NCBI RefSeq assembly: GCF_900104115.1
Contig: NZ_FNJM01000015.1
Span: forward strand, 1 to 64,000
DNA length: 64,000 nt
DNA from: Clostridium gasigenes
Lineage (GTDB): Bacteria > Bacillota > Clostridia > Clostridiales > Clostridiaceae
Direction of reading: 5' to 3'
Below are positions 53,688 to 62,355 of this stretch, one piece after another. Both the position numbers and the translations under genes were made by a program. The notes beneath the pieces were generated by a model. It was not told the DNA's origin. It searched no databases and was given only the letters and a program-made list of their open reading frames with translations. The first letter of the stretch is position 1. The number at the start of each line of letters is the position of its first letter.

Positions 53688-54474
53688 TATAAAAGAAGTT
53701 GATAAGATATTTAATGCTGGAACAGTAAATGAAACAAAGTTGTTTGATAAATTTAATTTATTAATAAACAAAGGTGATTTTATAACTATAGTTGGAAGTA
53801 ATGGAGCTGGAAAATCAACAGTTTTAAATATGATCGCAGGAACACTTCCTATTGATAATGGAGGGATATTTCTAAATGGAAATGAAATAACAAATATGAA
53901 GGAGCACAAGAGAGCTAAATTTATAGCAAGAGTATTTCAAGATCCTACAAAAGGAACATCTCCATCTATGACAATTATAGAAAATATGGCACTAGCAGAT
54001 AACAAAGGGAAAAATTTTGGATTTGCTTTTGGAATAGATAAAAAAAGAACAAGCTTTTTTAAAGAGCAATTATCAATATTAAATTTAGGGTTAGAGGATA
54101 AGCTGGATACTAAAGTAGGATTATTATCAGGAGGACAAAGACAAGCATTGTCACTGTTAATGGCAACATTAAAGAAACCGGAAATACTTCTTCTGGATGA
54201 GCATACAGCTGCCTTAGATCCGAAGACATCAGAAAATATAATGTTTATTACAGATAAAATAGTTAAAGAAAAAAATATAACAACATTAATGATAACCCAT
54301 AATATAAATCATGCAATAGATTATGGAAATAGAATTATAATGATGCATAATGGTAAGCAGGTTTTAGATAAGACTGGATTAGCTAAACAAGCTTTGACAA
54401 AAGAAAAGCTAATAGAGCACTTTACCACAGTAACATTTAATGGAAACTTAGATGATAGAGTTATTCTAGCTTAG
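53680..54474 (+). CDS. ABC importer ATP-binding protein (COG1101/TrpZ-like)
   Basis: 264 residues: Walker A GSNGAGKST, Q-loop VFQDPTKGTSPSM, signature LLSGGQRQALSLLMA, Walker B ILLLDEHTAALD (the usual DEP is DEH), H-loop MITHN. DEH is normal in the COG1101 group. It powers the importer. A terminator follows at 54557. Confidence 0.9.
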   Translation: MLNIKEVDKIFNAGTVNETKLFDKFNLLINKGDFITIVGSNGAGKSTVLNMIAGTLPIDNGGIFLNGNEITNMKEHKRAKFIARVFQDPTKGTSPSMTIIENMALADNKGKNFGFAFGIDKKRTSFFKEQLSILNLGLEDKLDTKVGLLSGGQRQALSLLMATLKKPEILLLDEHTAALDPKTSENIMFITDKIVKEKNITTLMITHNINHAIDYGNRIIMMHNGKQVLDKTGLAKQALTKEKLIEHFTTVTFNGNLDDRVILA

Positions 54475-54556
54475 CAGATATTGATAGTTGTTTTTAAAAA
54501 TGGTTTAATTCTAAATACTCAAGAAATAGAATAGAAACTTTATGTATTATAAATAA

Positions 54557-54600
54557 AAAGTGTTGAGTTCTTATAATAAAGAATTTCAATACTTTTTTTA
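54557..54600 (+). terminator. Terminator of the ABC importer operon
   Basis: AAAGTGTTGAGTTCTT pairs with AAGAATTTCAATACTTT with a bulge and wobbles, followed by seven T. Confidence 0.82.
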
Positions 54601-54670
54601 TTTATTATAAATATTGAGAAACAGCTAACTACATAGAACATATATTATTATAGATAAAAGTATTTTACTA

Positions 54671-55078
54671 ATGATAATAGGAGTTTATGAAGCAGTTGTT
54701 AGAATACTAGCTAAAATTAAGTATCCGATTGGCTTTGATTTATATGTTTCAAAAGATGGAAGGTCATTTAAGAGTATAGTAAAAAGAGGATTGAAAAATC
54801 CAAATAATTATGGTGGTAGAATATTATTTGTAGACAATGAAGAAGAATTATATCTTGGTACAGCGAATCCATTCCAATGCTGTGAAGTTTGGAAGGGTAT
54901 TAGTAAAAAAGATAATGACTGCTACTGTGGGGATGAAATAGATAAAAGTTATGATAGCGAATTGAATATGAGACTAGAGATAGAAGAAGAAATAGAAAAA
55001 CACTTTACTGTTTTAAAAGAAAATTTGCCTAAAATTATGGATATTTTACCAAAAGAGACTTTTCATAATTTTATATAA
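54671..55078 (+). pseudogene. Probable C-terminal fragment of a beta-propeller protein
   Basis: A frame of 135 residues with no ribosome site at its ATG. YPIGFDLYVSKDGRSFKSI, NNYGGRILFV and ELYLGTANPFQCCEVWKGI look like the last blade of a BNR/sialidase-like propeller. The C-terminal half is acidic and helical with four Cys. Other members of this type are longer, so I read it as a truncated remnant, although a small real gene is possible. The frame is open for 14 codons upstream and then stopped. Confidence 0.4.
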
Positions 55079-55119
55079 TAATAAATTTATTTATTATTAT
55101 AACAGGTTAAATAATTATA

Positions 55120-55148
55120 TTGACTTGTATAAAAAAATAGTATAGTAT
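55120..55148 (+). promoter_or_regulatory. Promoter of the T-box leader
   Basis: TTGACT (55120-55125), 17-base spacer, TAGTAT (55143-55148); TATAAT at 55146-55151 with a 20-base spacer is an alternative -10. It lies just upstream of T-box Stem I. Confidence 0.55.
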
Positions 55149-55159
55149 AATAAAAAATG

Positions 55160-55434
55160 AATAAGAAATTTGAAATGCGTTGAAAAGGGAAAGTAAGTAA
55201 TATAAGTTACTACAGAGAAAGGTTAGTTAGCTGAGATAACCTATAATAAGTATTGTTGAAGTGCCCCTTGGAGCAGAAAAGCCGAATTAAGTAGGTTTTT
55301 ATGGGAACTCCCATTATAGAGTTATGGTATTTTTGTACCAGAAATGATATGGATATTTATTATCTAATTAGAGTGGAACAGTAGAAGTATAACCTTCTAC
55401 CTCTGTATATTACAGGGGTAGAAGGTTTTTTTTA
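55160..55434 (+). promoter_or_regulatory. T-box riboswitch with UGC (Cys) specifier
   Basis: Stem I contains AGTAAGTAAT and CAGAGAAAGG. The specifier region GAA-G-UGC-CCCUUGGAGCAG puts UGC (Cys) at 55262-55264. The T-box AGAG-TGGAACA-GTAGAAG (55370-55387) pairs with CTTCTACCTCT downstream as antiterminator, leaving a 7-base bulge TGGAACA. The fourth bulge base A suits tRNA-Cys, whose discriminator is U. The terminator pairs 55391-55407 with 55411-55427, then a T-run. Confidence 0.88.
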
Positions 55435-55528
55435 GTTCAATAAATATGATTATAATTTATTAAATTAAAATATAGTTTACTAACTAGAAAAGCAATGAAA
55501 AAATTCGAAATTGAGGGAGAGATTACAA

Positions 55529-56815
55529 ATGACAAACACTAAATTAATATTAGCAATAATACTATCAATAATTTCAATATACATTATATATAAAGTAAAA
55601 GAGAAAACAAATAAATTTTCATTTGCTACACTGACGGCACTTTCTTTAGGATTAATACTTGGAATTATATTCAAAGAAGATATCCTATTTTTAGATACAG
55701 TTGGAAAAGCATATATGTCTTTAATTAAGATGGTAGTTGTACCTTTAGTTATGACATCATTAATAACTAGTATAGTAAGAATTGGAGATTTAAAAACTTT
55801 AAAATCGGTAGGAATTAAAACTTTTACTATTTTACTAGGAACTACAGGAGTTGCAGCAGCTATAGGTATTATCGTAGCTAATACCTTAAAATTAGGACAA
55901 GGGTTAAGCTTTGCAGGGGTAGAAAGTTTTAAAGAAAGAGAAATCCCAGCCTTTTCAAAAGTGTTAATAGATATGTTGCCATCAAATCCAATAGCGGCAA
56001 TTGTAGACAATAGAATAATTCCTGTTGTAATATTTTCACTATTTGTAGCAGTAGCATTAGTTATACAAGATAATACAAATCCAGAAAAAGCAAAACCTTT
56101 TAAAGATTTTATATTATCTGCTTATGACATAGTATTAATAATTACAAAGATGGTATTGAAAATAATTCCATATGGAGTGTTTGCATTAATTGCTACAGCA
56201 GCAGCTAGTAATGGAATAGAAACTATAAATTCATTAATCTGGGTGATTATAGCTGTTTATATTGCAGCCATACTTCAATTTATAATTGTATATACACCTT
56301 TAATTGCTTTTGTTGCAAGAAAGAATCCATTGAAATTTTTCAAAGGAATTTTCCCAGCACAAGTAGTAGCATTTACAAGCCAAAGTAGTTATGGAACTTT
56401 ACCAGTTACAATTAAATCTTTAGTAGAAAGAACTGGAGTTTCACAAAGTATTGCAAGTTTAGTAGCACCTATTGGCGCTACAGTAGGATTAAATGGATGT
56501 GGTGGTTTTTATCCTGCAATAGTAGCAATATTTGTAGCAAATGTTTTTAATATAGAACTTACAATTTATTCATATATATTAATAATATTAACAACGATTG
56601 TTTCATCTATAGGAATTGCAGGTGTTCCGGGATCAGCTACAATGTCAACAACAGTTGTACTTGCAACATTGGGGTTACCTATAGAAGGTATGGCAATGGT
56701 AATTGCAGTAGATTCTATAATAGATATGATTAGAACAGCAACTAATGTTACTGGGGCATCTGTTGCAGCATTAATTGTGGATGAAACAGAAAAGAGAAAG
56801 GTAAATAAGGCATAG
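55529..56815 (+). CDS. tcyP: Dicarboxylate/amino acid:cation symporter, TcyP-like cystine transporter
   Basis: 428 residues, about eight helices with the glutamate-transporter fold. Conserved blocks are LGLILGIIFKED, MVVVPLVMTSLITSI, TTGVAAAIGIIVA, the hairpin region (AQVVAFTSQSSYGTLPVTI) and LNGCGGFYPAIVA. The pattern follows Bacillus TcyP (cystine) more than GltP (TTG(V/I)AAA, GxNGCxGxYPA). A Cys-type T-box leader lies directly upstream, which supports cystine. ATG 55529 follows GAGGGAGA. Confidence 0.85.
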   Translation: MTNTKLILAIILSIISIYIIYKVKEKTNKFSFATLTALSLGLILGIIFKEDILFLDTVGKAYMSLIKMVVVPLVMTSLITSIVRIGDLKTLKSVGIKTFTILLGTTGVAAAIGIIVANTLKLGQGLSFAGVESFKEREIPAFSKVLIDMLPSNPIAAIVDNRIIPVVIFSLFVAVALVIQDNTNPEKAKPFKDFILSAYDIVLIITKMVLKIIPYGVFALIATAAASNGIETINSLIWVIIAVYIAAILQFIIVYTPLIAFVARKNPLKFFKGIFPAQVVAFTSQSSYGTLPVTIKSLVERTGVSQSIASLVAPIGATVGLNGCGGFYPAIVAIFVANVFNIELTIYSYILIILTTIVSSIGIAGVPGSATMSTTVVLATLGLPIEGMAMVIAVDSIIDMIRTATNVTGASVAALIVDETEKRKVNKA

Positions 56816-56841
56816 TAGGAGAAAACTTATAAATAACAAAT

Positions 56842-56883
56842 ATTAAAGCCGTACACTAGATAAGTTAGTGTGCGGCTTTTAAT
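56842..56883 (+). terminator. Terminator after tcyP
   Basis: ATTAAAGCCGTACACTA pairs with TAGTGTGCGGCTTTTAAT, one G-U wobble, with T-rich flanks; it may serve both convergent genes. Confidence 0.85.
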
Positions 56884-56942
56884 AGGTTTAAATTAATAGT
56901 AACTGTTCAGCTATTAAATAAGGTAATTGAAAATTAATATAA

Positions 56943-57551
56943 TTACATATTTGAAAACTTATCTTCAAAATAAGTTTTTATAATTTCTCTGTCAGCAGAG
57001 AAAACTTCAAGATGAATTTTTTTGTACATATAAATATGAAGAAATAAGTCACGGCTCTCCCTGAAGTTATTATATTTATCTTTTTCACAGCGGAAAGTAA
57101 ATTTTATAGAGTCATTTTTGCTAACAGATTTTATTTTCAGAACATCAGTACAGTTAACAATATAGAATCGCTTTATGCTAAACATATTATCTAACTCATA
57201 GAACATAATTTTTTTATGAGTGACAAAAACTTTGAATTTATCTCCAACATCAAATTTTCCTAAAATCATGGGAGCAAGCATATTATCCGAAGAACCAAAA
57301 ATATTTATATAGGTATTAAGGTAAGTAGCCTTTGCCAAAAAAGTGAATTCAACAAATTCATTTTCTTCAAGTTCAGTATTAGCATTTTCTTCAATAATTC
57401 TAATGTTTTCTTTAATGATTTGACGTTTTAATTCTATTTTTCTATTTTTATCAGTCTCATCAAAGCTTTCACCAAGAATTTTCAAATTATTAATTTCATC
57501 TTCAGTTATATCAATAAAATCAACCTTGCTTAAATCTAATTCATAGCTCAT
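56943..57551 (-). CDS. Uncharacterised protein paired with a sigma factor
   Basis: 202 residues, no membrane helix and no signal peptide. The N-terminal half is charged and helical (EINNLKILGESFDETDKNRKI), the C-terminal half (about 110-200) looks beta-rich with a PH- or GRAM-like alternation (DKFKVFVTHKKIMFYELDNMFSIKRFYIVN). Its ATG overlaps the stop of the sigma-factor gene by four bases (ATGA), so the two are co-translated. It could be a soluble anti-sigma factor or effector. I do not recognise a family. Confidence 0.6.
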   Translation of the reverse strand: MSYELDLSKVDFIDITEDEINNLKILGESFDETDKNRKIELKRQIIKENIRIIEENANTELEENEFVEFTFLAKATYLNTYINIFGSSDNMLAPMILGKFDVGDKFKVFVTHKKIMFYELDNMFSIKRFYIVNCTDVLKIKSVSKNDSIKFTFRCEKDKYNNFRESRDLFLHIYMYKKIHLEVFSADREIIKTYFEDKFSNM

Positions 57552-58093
57552 AATGTAACTCCTTCAATTATATTTTTTAATTTAATTTTCCCTCTAGAAA
57601 TGCGAGTATAGACAGTGCTTTTAGAAATTTTAAGTTTTGAAGATATATCATCAATAGTAGATTCTTCAAGAAAACGTAGTTTGAAAACTTCTCTATCTAT
57701 TTCATCTAAAGACTCAATTGCCTTTATAAGTTCAGCTTTTTCTTCTGTTTTTATGATTTCAGAAAGAATATTACATGAATCCTCAAGATTAGGGGAAAGA
57801 ACTTCATTTCTATACATTTTATTGCAAGATCTTTTAAAATCAATGGATTTAAATCTTATTAAGGAAATTAACCAATTTTTAAAGGGACCCTTATTTTCAT
57901 CATACTTTTTGATGTTAAACCAAATAGTTAGAATCACATCATTGTAGCACTGATCAATAAAACTTTCTTCATGTGAAGAACATAAAACGCTTTTAATAAT
58001 ACCATGAAAAAGCTTTCCATAGTGGTCTATTAGAATGTATAAGTATTTTTCTTTTCCATCCTTCAATCCTTGAATAAGCTCCTTTTCATTCAT
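57548..58093 (-). CDS. ECF-type RNA polymerase sigma factor
   Basis: 181 residues: region 2 (about 20-90; DQCYNDVILTIWFNIKKYDENKGPFKNWLISLIRFKSIDFKR) and region 4 (about 120-175; LDEIDREVFKLRFLEESTIDDISSKLKISKSTVYTRISRGKIKLK). The shape is that of small extracytoplasmic-function factors. Its partner is a soluble, non-membrane protein rather than the usual membrane anti-sigma factor. A GGGGGTG ribosome site precedes the ATG. The control signal is unknown. Confidence 0.88.
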   Translation of the reverse strand: MNEKELIQGLKDGKEKYLYILIDHYGKLFHGIIKSVLCSSHEESFIDQCYNDVILTIWFNIKKYDENKGPFKNWLISLIRFKSIDFKRSCNKMYRNEVLSPNLEDSCNILSEIIKTEEKAELIKAIESLDEIDREVFKLRFLEESTIDDISSKLKISKSTVYTRISRGKIKLKNIIEGVTL

Positions 58094-58349
58094 AGTTTAT
58101 CACCCCCATTAATTCTCTATTCAATTAATATACGATTGTAGTTGTTCATTTCTTACAAAGAAAATTAATGGTAAATTTATTTAAGTGACTTTTAAAAAAA
58201 ATAGACCAATTTGATAATCAGTTATGGGAAAGTATCTAATATAGAAGTATAGCTATATAAAAATAATTATGAAAAAATTATAGCCATATGAATAACTTTG
58301 GAAGTATAATAGTAATTATACATGATTATATTTATGTAAGGAGAGAATT

Positions 58350-58910
58350 ATGTCAGAATCTTTGATTACGAAAAAAGCAATAGCAGAAGCTCTTAAAGAG
58401 ACTTGTAAAATTAAAAACATAGAAAAAATATCAATTTCAGATATTACAAAAAGTTGTGGATTGAATCGTCAAACTTTCTATTATCATTTTCAAGATAAGT
58501 ATGAACTTTTAAACTGGATTTATTATAATGAGTTATTTATAAAGGTTATTGAAGATATTAGTTTTGATAATTGGAGTGATCGTATATATGAATTATTAGA
58601 AATAATGAAAGAAAATAAATCCTTTTACATAAATACAATAAAGAACTCAGATGAATATTTTAAGGATTATCTTTTTAATATAACTAGTGTAATATTTAAA
58701 GATGCTATAGAAAAGCTAGATGAGAAAAGTAAGTTAAGTGAAGAAGCCAAGGGGTTTATTTCTGAATTCTATTCTTTTGGAATTTGTGGGGTAGTATTAT
58801 CTTGGGTAAAATCGGGAATGAATGAATCTACAAAAAGTGTTTCTAGCCATTTAAAGCAGTTAGCTCTTAATACAGAAAAATTAGGCTATGAAAGATATTT
58901 ATTACTATGA
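58350..58910 (+). CDS. TetR/AcrR-family regulator (DhaS-like)
   Basis: 186 residues. The HTH spans about 10-55 (KKAIAEALKETCKIKNIEKISISDITKSCGLNRQTFYYHFQDKYELLNWIYYNE). The C-terminal domain (LFNITSVIFKDAIEKLDE, GFISEFYSFGICGVVLSWVKSGM) matches the TetR_C_8 type of DhaS-like regulators. AAGGAGAG precedes the ATG. The oleate hydratase gene downstream on the same strand is a plausible target, though another gene lies between. Confidence 0.88.
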   Translation: MSESLITKKAIAEALKETCKIKNIEKISISDITKSCGLNRQTFYYHFQDKYELLNWIYYNELFIKVIEDISFDNWSDRIYELLEIMKENKSFYINTIKNSDEYFKDYLFNITSVIFKDAIEKLDEKSKLSEEAKGFISEFYSFGICGVVLSWVKSGMNESTKSVSSHLKQLALNTEKLGYERYLLL

Positions 58911-58940
58911 AGCATATATATTATATGCTTCATTTTTTTA
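58908..58940. terminator. Terminator after the TetR-like gene
   Basis: TGAAGCATATA and TATATGCTTCA form an 11-bp stem that begins at the TGA stop itself, followed by seven T. It also lies at the 3' end of the opposite-strand small gene. Confidence 0.9.
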
Positions 58941-59177
58941 TAGAAAATTTTCAACAACAAAAATTTTTATTATTTTTATATTTTCATTTGGAATTAAAGT
59001 AATTAATTCATTGTAAATTTTATCTATAGTATCTTCTGTTATAGTATTTTTACTCAAGCTACATCCAATATCAATAATATTTCTAGCAGTACGGTTTGTA
59101 GATTTCCTTTTTTGTATTAATAATACATTAATTGCAGTTTCTAATGTAGCCTTTCTAATTTTGTAATCTATAGTCAT
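58938..59177 (-). CDS. Small uncharacterised protein
   Basis: 79 residues, predicted helical and mildly basic at the start (MTIDYKIRKATLETAINVLLIQKRKSTNRTARNIIDIG; central part with RKSTNRTAR). No membrane helix or motif is recognised. AAGGTGG lies nine bases before the ATG used; an ATG three codons upstream is too close to that site. It is convergent with the TetR-like gene. The frame looks real, but confidence is modest. Confidence 0.5.
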   Translation of the reverse strand: MTIDYKIRKATLETAINVLLIQKRKSTNRTARNIIDIGCSLSKNTITEDTIDKIYNELITLIPNENIKIIKIFVVENFL

Positions 59178-59208
59178 AAACTTCATCCACCTTATTTAAG
59201 GGACGTTC

Positions 59209-59357
59209 AAATAAATAACAAGTCAGCATGTTAGTCTATTTACATTATACTTTGTTGGGAGAACCCTTTGATAATACACTATAACCGGAAGCTGTTTACT
59301 TCTCCGATACAAAATATATATCACATCTGTGACTTGTTATTTATTTTCAAATTCCTA
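59209..59357. mobile_element. MITE-like element with 17-bp inverted ends
   Basis: The left end CAAATAAATAACAAGTCAG and the right end CTGTGACTTGTTATTTATTTT are inverted copies of the motif AAATAAATAACAAGTCA. The 110-base interior has a GGGAGAA..TTCTCC pairing and no frame. The same end motif occurs at 11603 and 62169. It fits a short non-autonomous transposon; no flanking target duplication was clear. Confidence 0.55.
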
Positions 59358-59534
59358 AATTAACTTATATAAATATTAAAGCTTTAATTTTGAAGATTAT
59401 ATAGACAAATATTAATAACTGTCTGAATTTTAACCAATAATATAAATGTGTAGTTTTTTTAGACACATATAATAAATAGTATAATTACAAATACAATTTT
59501 TTATACTATATTAAGAACACGGAGAGAATATATT

Positions 59535-59552
59535 ATGAAAGAAGGAATTTAA
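59535..59552 (+). CDS. Possible 5-codon upstream ORF before oleate hydratase
   Basis: GGAGAGAATATATT precedes ATG AAA GAA GGA ATT TAA, a five-codon frame whose stop lies one base before the main ATG. Its second half doubles as the ribosome site of the next gene. It could couple translation, or may be chance. Confidence 0.3.
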   Translation: MKEGI

Positions 59553-59553
59553 T

Positions 59554-61275
59554 ATGGTAAGCAAAAAGACAAATAATAAATTTTTAATGGTTAGTGCATT
59601 AGTGGGAGCAACAGCAGCAGCGGCTGCAATATACACAAATAAAAAATGTAAGGAAAATAAAGAAATTAAAGAAAACACTTTTGTTTTTAGAGATTATGGA
59701 GAAAAACAAGCCTATTTTATAGGTGGTGGTTTAGGATCACTAGCAGGAGCAGCTTATCTTATAAGAGATTGTAACTTTAAGGGCGAAAATATACATATAA
59801 TAGAAGGTATGAATATTTTAGGCGGAAGTAATGATGGAGCTGGTAATGTAGCAAATGGTTTTGTATGTCGTGGTGGTAGAATGCTTAATGAAGAAACTTA
59901 TGAAAACTTCTGGGAACTATTTTCTACAATTCCATCTATTGAAGATGATAAAAAAAGCGTAACAGAGGAAATATTAAATTTTGATCATCAACATCCTACA
60001 AAAGCACAAGCTCGTTTAATAGATAAATTTGGAATAATTCAAGATGTAACAAGTATGGGATTTAATAATAAGGATCGTATGACTTTAGGAAAACTTATGG
60101 TAACACCTGAGAAAAAACTAGATAATATGACTATAGAACAATGGTTCAAATCAACTCCACATTTCTTTGAAACAAATTTCTGGTATATGTGGCAAACTAC
60201 ATTTGCTTTCCAAAAGTGGTCTAGTTTATTTGAATTCAAACGTTATATGGAAAGAATGATATTTGAATTCCCACGTATAGAAACTTTAGAAGGGGTAACA
60301 CGTACTCAATATAATCAATATGACTCTGTTATTCTTCCAATTAAAGAGTATTTAGATAAAGCAAATGTAGATTTCAGTATTAAATGTACTGTAACAGATT
60401 TAGATTTTAAAGACGGTGATGGTATTACTGTTACTGCAATTCATTGTGATCATGATGGAGAAGAAAAATTAATTACATTAAATAATGGTGATATATGTAT
60501 TATGACTAATGGTTGTATGACAGATTGTGCAACACTTGGAGATCTTACTACACCGGCAGAATATGACCCAAGTAAACCAATATCTGGACAACTATGGGAA
60601 AAAGTAGCGGCTAAAAAACCAGGACTTGGAAACCCAGAGCCATTCTTTAATCATCCAGAAGAAACAAACTGGGAAAGCTTTACTGTTACATGTAAAGGAA
60701 ATGAATTATTAAAGAAACTTGAAAAATTATCAGGTAATATACCAGGTAGTGGAGCTTTAATGACATTTAAAGATTCTAATTGGTTAATGAGTATAGTAGT
60801 TGCAGCTCAACCACATTTTAAAAATCAACCTTTAGATACTACAATATTCTGGGGATATGGATTGTTCACAGAAAAAGAAGGTAATTTTGTAAAGAAACCA
60901 ATGAGAGATTGTACTGGTGAAGAAATGATGACTGAACTATTACATCATTTACACTTTGAAAATGAGAAAGATGAAATAAAGGAAAGTGTTATAAATGTAA
61001 TTCCATGTATGATGCCTTATATAGATTCACACTTCCAACCAAGAGCAATGTCAGATCGTCCAGAAGTTGTGCCAAAAGGATCTACAAACTTTGCAATGAT
61101 AAGTCAATTTGTTGAAATAGCAGAAGATATGGTATTTACAGAAGAATATTCAGTTCGTGCAGCTAGAATGGCAGTATATAAATTACTTGGAGTAAATAAA
61201 GAAATATGTCCAGTAACTCCATATAAACGTGATCCTAAAATATTAAAAACTGCAATAGCAACTAGCTATCGTTAA
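59554..61275 (+). CDS. ohyA: Oleate hydratase (myosin-cross-reactive antigen family)
   Basis: 573 residues. The FAD site is FIGGGLGSLAGAAYLIRD, with IIEGMNILGGSNDGAGN and FVCRGGRMLNEETYE next, then the conserved FWYMWQTTFAFQKWSS region and PYIDSHFQPRAMSDRPEVVP near the end. The family hydrates oleate to 10-hydroxystearate using FAD as a structural cofactor. A hydrophobic segment (FLMVSALVGATAAAAAIYT, about 10-28) precedes the enzyme and may tether it to the membrane, which is not usual in the Staphylococcus form. A terminator follows. Confidence 0.93.
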   Translation: MVSKKTNNKFLMVSALVGATAAAAAIYTNKKCKENKEIKENTFVFRDYGEKQAYFIGGGLGSLAGAAYLIRDCNFKGENIHIIEGMNILGGSNDGAGNVANGFVCRGGRMLNEETYENFWELFSTIPSIEDDKKSVTEEILNFDHQHPTKAQARLIDKFGIIQDVTSMGFNNKDRMTLGKLMVTPEKKLDNMTIEQWFKSTPHFFETNFWYMWQTTFAFQKWSSLFEFKRYMERMIFEFPRIETLEGVTRTQYNQYDSVILPIKEYLDKANVDFSIKCTVTDLDFKDGDGITVTAIHCDHDGEEKLITLNNGDICIMTNGCMTDCATLGDLTTPAEYDPSKPISGQLWEKVAAKKPGLGNPEPFFNHPEETNWESFTVTCKGNELLKKLEKLSGNIPGSGALMTFKDSNWLMSIVVAAQPHFKNQPLDTTIFWGYGLFTEKEGNFVKKPMRDCTGEEMMTELLHHLHFENEKDEIKESVINVIPCMMPYIDSHFQPRAMSDRPEVVPKGSTNFAMISQFVEIAEDMVFTEEYSVRAARMAVYKLLGVNKEICPVTPYKRDPKILKTAIATSYR

Positions 61276-61302
61276 AAACTAAATTAAACTAGATTTAATT
61301 AA

Positions 61303-61340
61303 TTAGAGCCACATTATTAAAGTGGCTCTAATTTTTTTAT
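61303..61340 (+). terminator. Terminator after oleate hydratase
   Basis: TTAGAGCCAC (61303-61312) and GTGGCTCTAA (61322-61331) form a 10-bp stem followed by seven T. Confidence 0.92.
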
Positions 61341-61547
61341 TTTTCAGCAAAACCTGGACTACTTTATATCATTTAGATAAGCTGACTTTATATGTGCAAT
61401 TAAGGTTAGTTAGTTTACTATGCCTAAGGCTTATTATTTAACATAGATATGTAAAAATATTGAATTGATATGATATAATTAATATAATATGTGGTAACTA
61501 ATAAGTTACGAGTGAAGAGTTAATTATTTTATAGGGAGGGCATATTA

Positions 61548-62141
61548 ATGATTAAGAATAAAAATATAATGAAGGAAATTAGAGGTGGAATTTTTTCTGT
61601 GCTAGTAGCAATTTGTATAGTTTCAGTAGTTAATAGTAAGGTTTTGGCAAATGTAAAAGTAGAACAAAGTTCTATGGATAATACATTACATGATGGACAA
61701 CATCTAATAGTAAATAAATTAAATTATAACTTTAGTGATCCTAAAAGGGGAGACATTATTATATTTCTTGAGAATTGTAAAAGGGGAACTATTATTGAAG
61801 ATACTATGGAGAATATAAAATCAATACTTGGTAAGAAAAATAATAACAATAATAGATTAGTAAAAAGGGTTATTGGAGTTTCCGGAGATGAAGTTGATAT
61901 AAGAGATGGAGTTGTATATTTAAATAATGAAAAACTAGATGAACCTTATGCAAAAGGTGAAACTATAAGTAACGATTTTAAACTTCCAATTACAGTTTCA
62001 GAAGGTAAGGTATTTGTACTTGGAGATAACAGAGCTGTAAGTAGAGATAGTAGAAAGTTTGGACTTATTGACTGTAATCAAGTTGAAGGAAGTGCATCTT
62101 TTAGAGTATATCCATTTGATGAAATAGGGTCTATTAAATAA
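61548..62141 (+). CDS. lepB: Type I signal peptidase
   Basis: 197 residues. One N-terminal helix (about 14-34), then the catalytic Ser42 in QSSMDNTL, the Lys in NRLVKRVIGVSGDEVDI, and the box E GDNRAVSRDSRKFG. Ser/Lys dyad and length match Gram-positive SipS-type enzymes, which cut Sec and Tat signal peptides outside the membrane. GGGAGGG precedes the ATG. It is monocistronic. Confidence 0.93.
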   Translation: MIKNKNIMKEIRGGIFSVLVAICIVSVVNSKVLANVKVEQSSMDNTLHDGQHLIVNKLNYNFSDPKRGDIIIFLENCKRGTIIEDTMENIKSILGKKNNNNNRLVKRVIGVSGDEVDIRDGVVYLNNEKLDEPYAKGETISNDFKLPITVSEGKVFVLGDNRAVSRDSRKFGLIDCNQVEGSASFRVYPFDEIGSIK

Positions 62142-62166
62142 ATAGGGTAATATGTACTAATTAAGA

Positions 62167-62200
62167 CATCTCCAAATAAATAACAAGTCAGTATTCTTGT
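62167..62200. repeat. Solo copy of the dispersed repeat
   Basis: These 34 bases are identical to 11601-11634 (TCTCCAAATAAATAACAAG core). The inverted second half is absent or decayed here. The remaining gap to 62355 holds a hairpin at about 62216-62267 (GGGAG / CTCCC with AT-rich flanks) that may end lepB transcription. Confidence 0.65.
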
Positions 62201-62355
62201 ATTTTAGATAAGTATATTAAAAATAGGGAGCTTTAAAAGAGTTAAGAAGGTCGAACTCCCAATTTTAATTGAAAAATTCCATAAAAGGTTGTATTATATA
62301 TAAGGAATTGTTAAAAACATAACAAGAAAATATACTTGAGTTAGGCGGGATGTAA

